Origin: Methanomassiliicoccaceae archaeon UBA370
GTDB taxonomy: Archaea > Thermoplasmatota > Thermoplasmata > Methanomassiliicoccales > Methanomethylophilaceae
DNA: 20,872 bases
Reading direction: 5' to 3'
NCBI GenBank assembly: GCA_002505345.1
Contig: DAUY01000008.1
Coordinates: 1 to 20,872, forward strand
In this document: piece after piece, positions 13,250 through 20,830 of the stretch
Layout of the letters: each line of letters begins with the position of its first letter
Position numbering within the stretch: position 1 is the stretch's first letter
Program-made: the position numbers and the translations under genes
Notes under the pieces: model-generated
The model's input: the letters and a program-made list of their open reading frames with translations, nothing else
Databases searched by the model: none
What the model was told of the DNA's origin: nothing

Positions 13250-14920
13250 GTGAAATTGAAACTGCCTCTCGCAGTTGCGGTGCTACTTTCGGTACTGGTT
13301 CTCGCAGCGGTGCCCCTGACCGTTGCCGACGAGGCGTACGCGGCCACGTCCGCGGAGATAACATACGACATAACTTATTCCACGGGCGACGGGACATTCC
13401 AGAGCTATACCGAATCGGACCCTGACATAGAGGTCATATCCGGAGATGATCTGAGGATCAACATAACTATCAAGTCCCAGGCCTCCGGCGAGAGGACGAT
13501 ATATTTCGAGCAGTCGCAATTCAACGAACGCATCTCGAGGGTCGTAATAGTGGATTCCGATGAACCCATTTCGATCCTTCCTTCGGACAGAAGCTACACT
13601 TTCACGGCTGTCATAACCTCCGACCCAGATACCCACGGGTCGGGGGAGGTCACGCTGAGGATGGTGGTAGGAGACCCTGCGACGGATACGAGCCAGACGG
13701 TCGAGATCCCAATAGGCGTCGACGTCCGTTCCGCGACTTACAGCGAGGGTTACTACAACAAGATAATGGGTATCTACGGCAACCCTCTAGGTGAGCCCTT
13801 AGATCAGCCGATATATGCCGCATTGATAACACTGGCTATATGGGTCGTAATAGGCATCATAGTTGCATACGGCGTAACGCCGGCGATACTTTGGGCCCCC
13901 CTCAGGAGCAACAAGCAGACCAGGAAGGAGATCACTCGCGGCATAGGTAAAATGGTCGTGATGTTCGCCACGGTCGCAGGCATGGGCCAGGCGCTGAGGG
14001 TCTACGGGGCCCAGGACAACTATGTCCAGCTTTTCGACAGCCTTTCCCTGGTAATTTACGTCTTGCTCGGGGCTATCATCGCATGGAAGCTCTATCTCGT
14101 CATCGTCGACAGCGTATTCCGCAAGATAGGGGCCAACACGTCCATCGGTGGAGTCGACGAAACATTGGTACCCCTTTTCAGAATGATCGGTAAGATAATC
14201 GTAGGTACCATAGCGGCCGGAGGGATATTCTCGGCCATGGGAGCCGACCTCGTGGGAATAATAGCAGGTGCGGGAATCGCAGGTCTGGCACTTTCTTTGG
14301 GAGCCCAGAGCACGATGAACCAGTTCTTCAGCGGACTCTCGCTTCTTCTCACCCGTCCCTTCAGGGAAGGAGATATCGTTAGGATAGGCACCGAGGGGAC
14401 GGTGCTGAAAGTGGACAAGGTCGGCGTCATGAACACCCGATTCTTCCACAGCGACAACGAGCAGGTTATCACCATGCCCAACAGCATGGTTTCATCTTCC
14501 GTGATCTACAACTACAGCGTCGAGAACCTGTTCTATCACTTTTACATCTATTTCGGCGTCGCATACGGTTCTGACATAGACAAGGCCAAGAGCATAATGA
14601 TGCAGGCGGCCCTGGACAACCCCAACGTGATGAAGGGGGGCTCCGTGCCGATGCCCGGGGTCAGGATGACCGCGCTGGCAGATTCCAGCGTAACCCTCAG
14701 GCTGTCTATTTACGTCTATGATTACAACGACAGTTTTTCAGTCGATGGGCAGATCAGGGAGCGTGTGTACAACGAGTTCCTGGAGAACGGGATAGAGATT
14801 CCCTTCCCTCAGATGGACGTGCATATGAAGTCCGAGCCTGCGGAAGACAACAATGTGAAGGTCACCCAGCCGAAGAGGAAGGCCAGGGCGGAGTCCGGGC
14901 CGGAGCCGAAAAGGGAATGA
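13250..14920 (+). CDS. MscS-type mechanosensitive channel with exported N-terminal domain
   Basis: Starting at GTG 13250, the 556-residue protein has a signal peptide (KLKLPLAVAVLLSVLVLA, cleavage near AYA-ATS), an exported beta-rich domain of about 150 residues (Ig/NEW3-like by eye, e.g. DDLRINITIKSQASGERTI), several transmembrane helices, and the MscS core: GIIAGAGIAGLALSLGAQST (pore helix), RPFREGDIVRIG, and NEQVITMPNSMV. MscS channels open under membrane tension and release solutes during osmotic downshock. The start at ATG 13232 lies only 12 bases from the TATA box and is less likely. The last 30 residues are charged and basic. A hairpin follows at 14930-14946. Confidence 0.9.
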   Translation: MKLKLPLAVAVLLSVLVLAAVPLTVADEAYAATSAEITYDITYSTGDGTFQSYTESDPDIEVISGDDLRINITIKSQASGERTIYFEQSQFNERISRVVIVDSDEPISILPSDRSYTFTAVITSDPDTHGSGEVTLRMVVGDPATDTSQTVEIPIGVDVRSATYSEGYYNKIMGIYGNPLGEPLDQPIYAALITLAIWVVIGIIVAYGVTPAILWAPLRSNKQTRKEITRGIGKMVVMFATVAGMGQALRVYGAQDNYVQLFDSLSLVIYVLLGAIIAWKLYLVIVDSVFRKIGANTSIGGVDETLVPLFRMIGKIIVGTIAAGGIFSAMGADLVGIIAGAGIAGLALSLGAQSTMNQFFSGLSLLLTRPFREGDIVRIGTEGTVLKVDKVGVMNTRFFHSDNEQVITMPNSMVSSSVIYNYSVENLFYHFYIYFGVAYGSDIDKAKSIMMQAALDNPNVMKGGSVPMPGVRMTALADSSVTLRLSIYVYDYNDSFSVDGQIRERVYNEFLENGIEIPFPQMDVHMKSEPAEDNNVKVTQPKRKARAESGPEPKRE

Positions 14921-14929
14921 AGAGGTTTA

Positions 14930-14946
14930 GGCCGGCATCGCCGGCC
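14930..14946. terminator. GC-rich hairpin between convergent genes
   Basis: GGCCGGC (14930-14936) and GCCGGCC (14940-14946) form a perfect 7-bp stem with an ATC loop. It fills the 33-base gap between the convergent mscS-like and idsA genes and may act as a two-way terminator or 3' mRNA stabiliser. There is no flanking U-run. Confidence 0.45.
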
Positions 14947-14953
14947 CAGAGTT

Positions 14954-15937
14954 TCAGACGTCCCTGTCGATTGCGAAGCGGGCCAGTTCTATCATGAACT
15001 CTTTTTCTTCGCTCTCAGGCAGGAACCGTATCTTCTCTATGGCCGCATCGACCTTCTTCTGGGCCAGGTCCAGTGCGTACTTTATGCTCCCTGACCTTTC
15101 GAGTATGTCCAGCGCCCTGCCGATCTCTTTATCGCTGGCGTCCATCTTTCCGAGTATACCTTTGAACTCTTCGAGCTCTGCGACGTCCTTTATGTGCCCC
15201 ATGGCGTGCGTGATCATGACCGTGCACTTTCCTTTGCGGATGTCGTTTCCCACGGACTTCCCGGTCTTCGAGGACTCGCCGGCGACTCCTAGGTAATCGT
15301 CGTACATCTGGAATCCCAGGCCCAGGTCGATGGCGTATCCGTTTATCGCAGCGACGGTCTTGTCGTCGGCACCTCCGGCTATTGCACCTCCGGCGGCGGC
15401 AGCGGCGAAAAGGACGCTGGTCTTCAGCCTGATGGTCTCGATGTACTCATCCTCCGACACTATGCGGCCTTCGTTGTTGATGTCCATCTGCTGCCCGCGT
15501 GCGAGGTCCCAGACCGCTCTGGTCACGTACCTGAGGATCCCCCTCATGGCACTGTCCGGAACATCTAGATCCGCGATTATCTGGAAGGCCTTGGCGAACA
15601 AAGCGTCTCCGGCCAGAACGGCAGTGGGCATCCCGTAATTGACGTGGATTGTGGTCATCCCCCTGCGCTTCTCGTCCCCGTCCATGAGGTCGTCATGGAC
15701 CAGGGTGAAGTTGTGTATGTATTCCACGGCGACGGCAAGGGGAACGGCCTTCGACCTGTCACCGCCCACTGCGCCGCAGCAGGCGATGGCCATAGCGGGC
15801 CTCATCCTTTTCCCGCCTGCGTAAGGATACTGCCTCGAAGCTTCGATTAGGTCGCGGGGCTCCTCGTCTTCAATGTATTTTTTGATCGGAGCATCGAGCT
15901 CTGCCGAAATTTTCTTAAGATAATCTTTTGCGTTCAT
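14954..15937 (-). CDS. idsA: Polyprenyl diphosphate synthase (GGPP/FPP synthase)
   Basis: The 327-residue protein is a trans-isoprenyl diphosphate synthase that makes the C15/C20 chains for archaeal ether lipids. It contains GGKRMRPAMA (41-50), the first Asp-rich motif DDLMD (82-86) and the second, DDYLG (213-217). The aromatic residue five positions before the first motif is Phe77, a position known to limit chain length in archaeal GGPP synthases. ATG 15937 overlaps the IDI-2 stop as ATGA; the frame is open much further upstream through fni but those residues are shadow. This is the last gene of the lipid-precursor operon. Confidence 0.94.
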   Translation of the reverse strand: MNAKDYLKKISAELDAPIKKYIEDEEPRDLIEASRQYPYAGGKRMRPAMAIACCGAVGGDRSKAVPLAVAVEYIHNFTLVHDDLMDGDEKRRGMTTIHVNYGMPTAVLAGDALFAKAFQIIADLDVPDSAMRGILRYVTRAVWDLARGQQMDINNEGRIVSEDEYIETIRLKTSVLFAAAAAGGAIAGGADDKTVAAINGYAIDLGLGFQMYDDYLGVAGESSKTGKSVGNDIRKGKCTVMITHAMGHIKDVAELEEFKGILGKMDASDKEIGRALDILERSGSIKYALDLAQKKVDAAIEKIRFLPESEEKEFMIELARFAIDRDV

Positions 15938-16989
15938 TCTAGTCCCTCTAACCACTGTCTGGTCTCGCCCAGCACAACGTACCTGGCCTTGGAAAGCTGT
16001 TTGATATCGGAACATCCCGTGAGCAGCATGGCCGCCCTCAGCTCTTCCTTGATCAGTGTCAGCTTCTCCTTCACTGCGTCGGCAGATTCGGTGGCCTCTC
16101 TGAGCACCGCGTTCGCAATCCCGGCGCAGCTTGCGCCCATGGCGATGCTGCATGCTATATGTATGCCGTCCAGCACCCCTCCGGAAGCTATCAGGGGAAG
16201 CCCGCATCTTGCTTCTATGAGCGATGCCGGGGCAGGTATCCCCCAGTCGAAGAACGTCTCGCCCATGCCCGTGCGTATGCCATCGCCGGCGGCGATCGCC
16301 CTGTGGAGCTCGACGCCCGCAAAGCTGGTGCCTCCCATCCCTGCAACGTCGATGCCTCTGATGCCCGTTCCCTTCAGTCTGTTCGCGACGTCCCTGGATA
16401 TTCCGGCACCGGTCTCTTTGACGATCACCGGATACCGGGATGCCAGGTCGCGGATCGCGTCGTAGCATCCCTTCGCGTTGGTGTCCCCTTCGGGCTGGAC
16501 GGCCTCCTGGAGATAGTTGAGGTGTATGGCCACTACGTCGGCATCGATAAGGTCCATGGCCCTGCCGATTCCCTCGGAGGTGAATATGTCCTTGCTGTGC
16601 TGAGGCACCAGCTGTGGAGCGCCGATGTTGCCGATCATAAGGGGCACGTCGTAGTCTTTCACCACCGTGTAGCTTTCCGGTTCCACGCCTCCGACGCCGG
16701 CCCTCTCGCTTCCGACGCCCATGCCGATGCCCAGCTCGGCGCAGGCTTCCGCGATGTTGGCGTTGATCTTCTTCGCACCGTTGAAACCGCCGGTGATGGC
16801 GGTCACGATGAGCGGGAATTCCAGTTTCTTTCCGAACAGCGTGATGCTTGTGTCGATCTCGTCCGCATCCACCTCGGGCAGAGCGTTGTGTACGAGCCTG
16901 ACATCGTCCCAGTAGCAGTATCCGGGAGCCACTCTCTCGTTCAGGCTGATGTTTATGTGGTCGGCCTTTCTGTTGTTGATCGGTGTCAT
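15934..16989 (-). CDS. fni: Type 2 isopentenyl-diphosphate delta-isomerase
   Basis: The 351-residue FMN/NADPH-dependent isomerase interconverts IPP and DMAPP. Motifs typical of IDI-2 are RKADHI at the N-terminus, PLIVTAITGG, the Gly-rich GIGMGVGSERA, HLNYLQEAVQPEGD, VIVKETGAGIS, DVAGMGGTSFA and the phosphate-binding IASGGVLDG. It is full length. The gene overlaps both neighbours by 4 bases (ATGA), so all three genes of the operon are translated from one message in the order IPK, IDI-2, prenyl synthase. Confidence 0.96.
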   Translation of the reverse strand: MTPINNRKADHINISLNERVAPGYCYWDDVRLVHNALPEVDADEIDTSITLFGKKLEFPLIVTAITGGFNGAKKINANIAEACAELGIGMGVGSERAGVGGVEPESYTVVKDYDVPLMIGNIGAPQLVPQHSKDIFTSEGIGRAMDLIDADVVAIHLNYLQEAVQPEGDTNAKGCYDAIRDLASRYPVIVKETGAGISRDVANRLKGTGIRGIDVAGMGGTSFAGVELHRAIAAGDGIRTGMGETFFDWGIPAPASLIEARCGLPLIASGGVLDGIHIACSIAMGASCAGIANAVLREATESADAVKEKLTLIKEELRAAMLLTGCSDIKQLSKARYVVLGETRQWLEGLE

Positions 16990-17765
16990 TTCATTCCGCC
17001 CCTTGCTATAGTGCAGGTAACAGTCTCCCCTCGAAGCAACGCGCCCAGCCTTCCGTCGACCGTGCCGTTCACGAGGATGCAGTCGCGGTCTTCGGTGCTC
17101 ATCCTGAGCATCGCTTCCATCTTGGAGACCACCCCTCCTGTCACGTCGTCTACGCTGCTCTCCGATTTAATCTTCTGCAGCGTTTCCAGGTCCACACATC
17201 CAAGCAGCCTGGCTTTCTTATCTTTTTTGGGGTCCGCCGTGTACAGCCCGTCGATATCGGAGACGAATATCGCCTTTTTAACATCGAAGAGGTCGGCCAG
17301 CACTTCCATCAGCTGGTCCCCCGAGCATATGCCGAAGCCCTTCGAGCGGTCGGTGACAACATCGCCGAACGTTACCGGCATTATGCCCAGTCTGCAAAGC
17401 CTCTCTATTGCCTCCGTGTCGTTGGCCATCAGCCTCCCGCCGTCCATGACGAAGCATGACCCGGGTGCCACGGATACCGCCGGTATGCCTGCATCTATCA
17501 TCTCTCTGACCACCATCTGGCTCAGGTCCCTCGTGTCATACTGGACCTGTGCCGCGGCCATTATCTGCCCCTCAGAAGAGAAGCCGTTCTGAAGTCCGTA
17601 TTGCTTTGCTAGTACGTGTCCGAAGGAACCGGCCCCGTGGACGACCAGGACATCGAGTCCCGAATCCTTGATCTGCCTGCACAGATCGGACACGCGTTCC
17701 CGATTGAATTTTCTGTACTGGGACTTGTCTGTTATGACGCTTCCGCCCAGTTTTATTATTATCAT
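16986..17765 (-). CDS. ipk: Isopentenyl phosphate kinase
   Basis: This 259-residue member of the amino acid kinase fold phosphorylates isopentenyl phosphate to IPP, the final step of the archaeal alternative mevalonate routes. It begins MIIIKLGGSVITDK (ATP-phosphate loop) and has LVVHGAGSFGH with the catalytic-type His, and TGGVVSKMEAML near the C-terminus. The ATG at 17765 is about 28 bases downstream of a TATA box, and is therefore leaderless. It heads the IPK-fni-idsA operon. The upstream mevalonate kinase and decarboxylase genes are not in the window, so which alternative route is used cannot be said. Confidence 0.95.
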   Translation of the reverse strand: MIIIKLGGSVITDKSQYRKFNRERVSDLCRQIKDSGLDVLVVHGAGSFGHVLAKQYGLQNGFSSEGQIMAAAQVQYDTRDLSQMVVREMIDAGIPAVSVAPGSCFVMDGGRLMANDTEAIERLCRLGIMPVTFGDVVTDRSKGFGICSGDQLMEVLADLFDVKKAIFVSDIDGLYTADPKKDKKARLLGCVDLETLQKIKSESSVDDVTGGVVSKMEAMLRMSTEDRDCILVNGTVDGRLGALLRGETVTCTIARGGMK

Positions 17766-17788
17766 GCGGTTACCCTAATTGACTGGAT

Positions 17789-17797
17789 GTTTTTAGA
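17789..17797 (-). promoter_or_regulatory. TATA-like element of the IPK-fni-idsA operon
   Basis: TCTAAAAAC is centred about 28 bases upstream of ATG 17765. It is the only recognisable signal in the 176-base gap 17766-17941. Confidence 0.5.
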
Positions 17798-17941
17798 TTT
17801 GTTGTATACGAGCGGGCCCGGTCCGGACCCAGAGGTCGCTTTTCAATGAATATCTGCGACGCAAAGGCCTTTGGAAACTCAAAACTGCCATATCATGGGA
17901 CTTCGGATATTCCGGTGGGCATACGGTAAAATACATGCGAT

Positions 17942-18505
17942 TCAGGCTTTCCAGATCCCGAATCCGATCCCCATCGCTTCCTGTATCGTTGTTTTTTCCT
18001 TCCTAAGTTCTTCAATTCCGTTGTCCTTGCAGACGATCTTGCCGAAGGGTACGCACTTGAAGGTTTTTATGAAGTCAGATTCTATCCTGTCGGCGACCGC
18101 CTCTGCGGAATCTCTGTCGTACTTGTATGATACTATGACGACGATCCTCTTTCCGGGAGGAAGCATGGATTCCATATCCCTGTCCAGGAAGCAGAACATC
18201 CTGTCCTCGAGGATTTTATATTGTGCGCACGGCAGGCCGAAATATATCGGCAGGGCGATTATCAGCGCATCTGCAGTTCTGATGCTTTCGAGGACCGGCA
18301 GAATGTCGTCTTTGTAAGTGCAAATTCCGGTATCCTTGCACTCGCCGCAGTCCTGGCACCCCTTGATGAAATTCAGCTTGTTGATACTGTGGATCTCTAT
18401 CAAATTGGTGGACAGCCCCATCGCCCCATCGATGACGGCGTCTGCCAGAACGGACGATGTCCCGTCCCTTCGGGGACTGGTGAGGATTGCAACAATTTTG
18501 CACAC
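17942..18505 (-). CDS. Iron-sulfur flavoprotein / NADPH-dependent FMN reductase family
   Basis: The 187-residue protein has a flavodoxin-like fold with the FMN phosphate loop SPRRDGTSS (10-18) and the compact cluster motif Cys50, Cys53, Cys56, Cys62 (C-x2-C-x2-C-x5-C) in GCQDCGECKDTGIC, the hallmark of archaeal iron-sulfur flavoproteins (Isf). ALIIALPIYFGLP adds a flavin-site segment. Isf proteins pass electrons between ferredoxin and other acceptors and can reduce O2 or peroxide. GTG 18505 lies 26 bases from a strong TATA box and is chosen; TTG 18514 is an alternative. It follows the MarR gene by 38 bases but has its own promoter. Confidence 0.86.
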   Translation of the reverse strand: MCKIVAILTSPRRDGTSSVLADAVIDGAMGLSTNLIEIHSINKLNFIKGCQDCGECKDTGICTYKDDILPVLESIRTADALIIALPIYFGLPCAQYKILEDRMFCFLDRDMESMLPPGKRIVVIVSYKYDRDSAEAVADRIESDFIKTFKCVPFGKIVCKDNGIEELRKEKTTIQEAMGIGFGIWKA

Positions 18506-18525
18506 GTTTTTCAAATCTCCCGGTT

Positions 18526-18535
18526 GTATATTTAT
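18526..18535 (-). promoter_or_regulatory. TATA box of the iron-sulfur flavoprotein gene
   Basis: ATATAAATAT on the minus strand is centred 26 bases upstream of GTG 18505. It lies between the MarR stop and the flavoprotein start, so the flavoprotein can be transcribed apart from marR, perhaps under MarR control. Confidence 0.62.
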
Positions 18536-18543
18536 ATTGAGCG

Positions 18544-19161
18544 TCAGTCGCCTTCTCCGTTGTCGGTCTCCCCGTCCTTGGCCACAATGGAACGGAACAG
18601 GTCTTCCTTCAATTCCGGATTTGTGTGGATGTATGTGTAGAAAGGATTCGTGAACTCGGACTTCATGTAACGGTCCAGGTCCGGGTCCATCTTACTAAGT
18701 ATCCGCAGGAGGACGCTGCGCATGCTGAGGACCTCTTCTCTCGTAACGCCGTCCATGCATTCGTTCATCCATTTTGTGGTCGAGCCCATGACATGTTTGC
18801 CGATCTTCCTTCCTTCCTCGGTCAGGCGTATAGCGAAATTTCTGCTCCCCGGGGTTTTGCGGTCATCATATACCAATCCTTTATTTCTTAACACCTTCAC
18901 AACACGGTTGGTATTCGCAGGGTCCATATCAAGGAAATTAGAGAGTTGCAACTGGGTCTGCCCGTCGCGAAGCGTGAGAGCAATGAGATAAATCGCATGC
19001 GCGCTGGTTATGCCGTAGTTGCTTACGGCATTCGTCATGTGGTTCCTCATCGTGGCGTTCATTCTGTCGAAGAACATCGGAAGGAACGAATTCCAAAAGA
19101 TGTCGTACTGCTCAGGGGAATATTCCTGGTTGCCCGTGAATGGGGAATCTTCTCCTGTCAT
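18544..19161 (-). CDS. MarR-family transcriptional regulator
   Basis: The 205-residue protein has a MarR-type winged helix-turn-helix: helix YGITSAHAIYLIALTLRDG, recognition region QLQLSNFLDMDPANTNRVVK, wing YDDRKTPGSRNFAIRLTEEG, then a dimerisation helix. MarR proteins act as dimers on palindromic operators and respond to small ligands or redox state. ATG 19161 sits 26 bases from a TATA box. It is downstream of mttB and upstream of the iron-sulfur flavoprotein gene on the same strand; either neighbour, or itself, could be its target. The C-terminal acidic tail, about 35 residues, is longer than usual. Confidence 0.9.
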   Translation of the reverse strand: MTGEDSPFTGNQEYSPEQYDIFWNSFLPMFFDRMNATMRNHMTNAVSNYGITSAHAIYLIALTLRDGQTQLQLSNFLDMDPANTNRVVKVLRNKGLVYDDRKTPGSRNFAIRLTEEGRKIGKHVMGSTTKWMNECMDGVTREEVLSMRSVLLRILSKMDPDLDRYMKSEFTNPFYTYIHTNPELKEDLFRSIVAKDGETDNGEGD

Positions 19162-19182
19162 GTTTTACACCATCAAAAACTT

Positions 19183-19190
19183 GAAATAAA
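19183..19190 (-). promoter_or_regulatory. TATA box of the MarR regulator gene
   Basis: TTTATTTC on the minus strand is centred about 26 bases upstream of ATG 19161, leaderless spacing. Confidence 0.5.
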
Positions 19191-19222
19191 ACCCTTTTGG
19201 AGACCGTTCCAATAGGCCCGGT

Positions 19223-19247
19223 CCCCAAAGGGGCGGTTGTCCGCGTT
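19223..19247 (-). terminator. Possible tandem hairpins after mttB
   Basis: Directly after the mttB stop, the transcript can form GCGG-ACAA-CCGC (19244-19233) or the CCCC-TTT-GGGG stem (19233-19223). Both are short, share a base and lack a clear U-run, so a termination role is only a guess. Confidence 0.25.
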
Positions 19248-20702
19248 TTAAGGTTTCTTTCTTCTGTCCGCTTCGGCTATTATCTTGTCGATCTCCTTCC
19301 GGGCATAGTTGCTGATGGGTTCAGGCCGGTGGTTCGCCAATATATCGGTCACGATCTCATGGGCGATATCCACCGGGTCCATGCTGCCTGCCTTGACCCA
19401 GGTCTCGTACATGTTGCGGTCGAAGGTTCTTGGTCTGGAGGGCAGATCGATGTTCCTCATGGTGTCGGCGTTGCCGAGGAAATCGTTTCCTATGCCAACT
19501 TCCCTGATCACGTCATATGCAAGAGTGCTCTTGCGCACGTCTATTCCGCGCTTGGCGTACCTCGACATCCCGATGATATCGTTGTCGATGACCAGCTGTT
19601 CCATCGAGAAAGACATTCCCAGCTCCAGCATGCCTGCCCCGTAGATGTTGGACGCGCCTACGAGGTTAGGCAGCATGGTGGTCATGGTCTTCTCGTGCCC
19701 GGACTGGGCGCTCGGACGTTTGGCATCGCACTAGGTGCCCGCCACTATGGTGGGCATCTTGTAGTACTGCGCCAGCTGTGCCACTCCTGCGCTGATCAGT
19801 CCCAACTCCGGGGACCCTACGGGTGCGGAGTTGGAATAGAAGTCGAAAGATGTGGTCGAGCTTCCGTAGTACGTGTTGCGTCCAGGATGTGCCAGCTGTG
19901 TCAGTACGACGAGTGCCAGAACTTCGGCGTTGTGCGTCACCAGCGTTCCGGCGAGATGGATCGGCGAGGACGCCGCACCCATGGCCATGCTCAGCGACAT
20001 CATGGGGAAACCGTAATCTCCTCCTTCTGTAGCCATTATGCATGCTGCGTGGTCCAGCTGAAGCGGGCTTGAAGGGCACCCTCCCACCATGAGGAAGGGT
20101 TCTTTCAGAGCTTTTTCCTCGTCTCCGTCGTACACCGCCTTGATAAGCTTGTGGTAATCCCCAAGGTAATCAGGGTCGGGGTCCGGCAGAAACGGCTTGC
20201 CGGTGTTGGAGAGCACCGCGTCGAACTCACGCAGAGTGCGGACCGGAGGTTCTATCGCATAGTCCATGGCGGTCAGCGGCGAGCACACCCAATCGATGTT
20301 TTCGCATGCATCTACCAGTTTTGCGATGTTCTTCAGGTCTTGCAGGGTGCTGTTCCTCGTGTTGTATTTTCCATCGCCGAGATATTCGGTAACCTTGATT
20401 CCTACGCCGAACGTCAGATTGTTGGTGACAGATCCGTCGCTCACCATCTTCACGTCGTGTTTTCCGTCACGGCTGTGGAAGGTGAACGAATCAGGCGCGG
20501 TGCTCAGTGCTTTTTTCACCACTTCTTCAGGGAACTTTACGACGAACGTCCTGTCATCGACTATGCACCCGTTTTCCTTCAGGATCTTCCTCGATCTCTC
20601 GTGGTTGACCAGGATACCAGGGTCCATAAGCACCTGCAGCGTGGCCGCGTGGATGGCGTCCATGTCCCTTTTGGACAGCACTTTCAATTTCAGGTCCTTC
20701 AT
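19248..20702 (-). CDS. mttB: Trimethylamine methyltransferase MttB, with in-frame amber codon for pyrrolysine
   Basis: MttB moves a methyl group from trimethylamine to its corrinoid protein MttC, which feeds methyl-CoM formation in methylotrophic methanogenesis. The reading frame from ATG 20702 to TAA 19248 gives 484 residues with a single TAG at 19731-19733 (residue 324). The sequence on both sides of it continues in frame and looks coding (MPTIVAGT before, CDAKRPSAQSGHEKTMTTM after), so the amber is read as pyrrolysine, as known in this family, and the gene is not split. Segments such as FGVGIKVTEYLGDGKYNT and DLPSRPRTFDRNMYETW are typical of MttB. The ribosome site GAGGTAGGAAA precedes ATG. 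It follows a 38-residue membrane peptide gene by 9 bases. mttC is not in the window. Confidence 0.95.
19731..19733 (-). other. In-frame amber codon read as pyrrolysine
   Basis: TAG at codon 324 of mttB, followed by 160 more coding codons to a TAA. GCCC-AGTCC-GGGC, about 28 bases downstream, could form a small hairpin, but its effect on readthrough is unproven. Confidence 0.9.
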
Positions 20703-20711
20703 TTTCCTACC

Positions 20712-20828
20712 TCATATCTTTTTGAAGAACGTCCTGGTCAGGTAGACGCAGGCTACGCTCAGCACGAGTGCCAGGGCTATGAAAATATAGTTCCCTCCGG
20801 CAAGTGTGAAAAATTCCTCTTCCAGCAT
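20712..20828 (-). CDS. Small single-span membrane protein upstream of mttB
   Basis: A 38-residue reading frame from ATG 20828 to TGA 20712, which I found by reading the gap. It has an acidic start (MLEEEFFTLAGG), one hydrophobic helix (YIFIALALVLSVACVYL) and a basic end (TRTFFKKI), which predicts an outside-N, inside-C single span. GGAGG lies seven bases before the ATG, a strong ribosome-binding sequence, and the stop is nine bases before mttB, so the two genes form one operon. The frame also stays open upstream to the window edge, so it could be the C-terminus of a longer protein. Function is unknown; a helper of a methylamine transporter is only a guess. Confidence 0.6.
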   Translation of the reverse strand: MLEEEFFTLAGGNYIFIALALVLSVACVYLTRTFFKKI

Positions 20829-20830
20829 GT

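Noticed and set aside
15938..16468. Upstream extension of idsA by 177 codons
   Set aside because: It overlaps fni in another frame; the ATG at 15937 gives the correct prenyl synthase length and an ATGA junction.
16159..17592. Long plus-strand open frame of 477 codons
   Set aside because: Antisense to the fni and IPK genes, which are certain; no domain seen.
17766..17941. Possible small gene or RNA in the 176-base gap
   Set aside because: No start with a ribosome site and no convincing stable fold; only the IPK TATA element is recognisable.
19697..19733. PYLIS-like hairpin after the amber codon
   Set aside because: Only a 4-bp stem (GCCC/GGGC) is seen, too weak to call, and mttB messages are not known to need one.
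19248..20702. mttB as two genes or a pseudogene broken by a stop codon at 19731
   Set aside because: The only interruption is one TAG at the place known for pyrrolysine in this family, the frame and similarity continue after it, and no frameshift is present.
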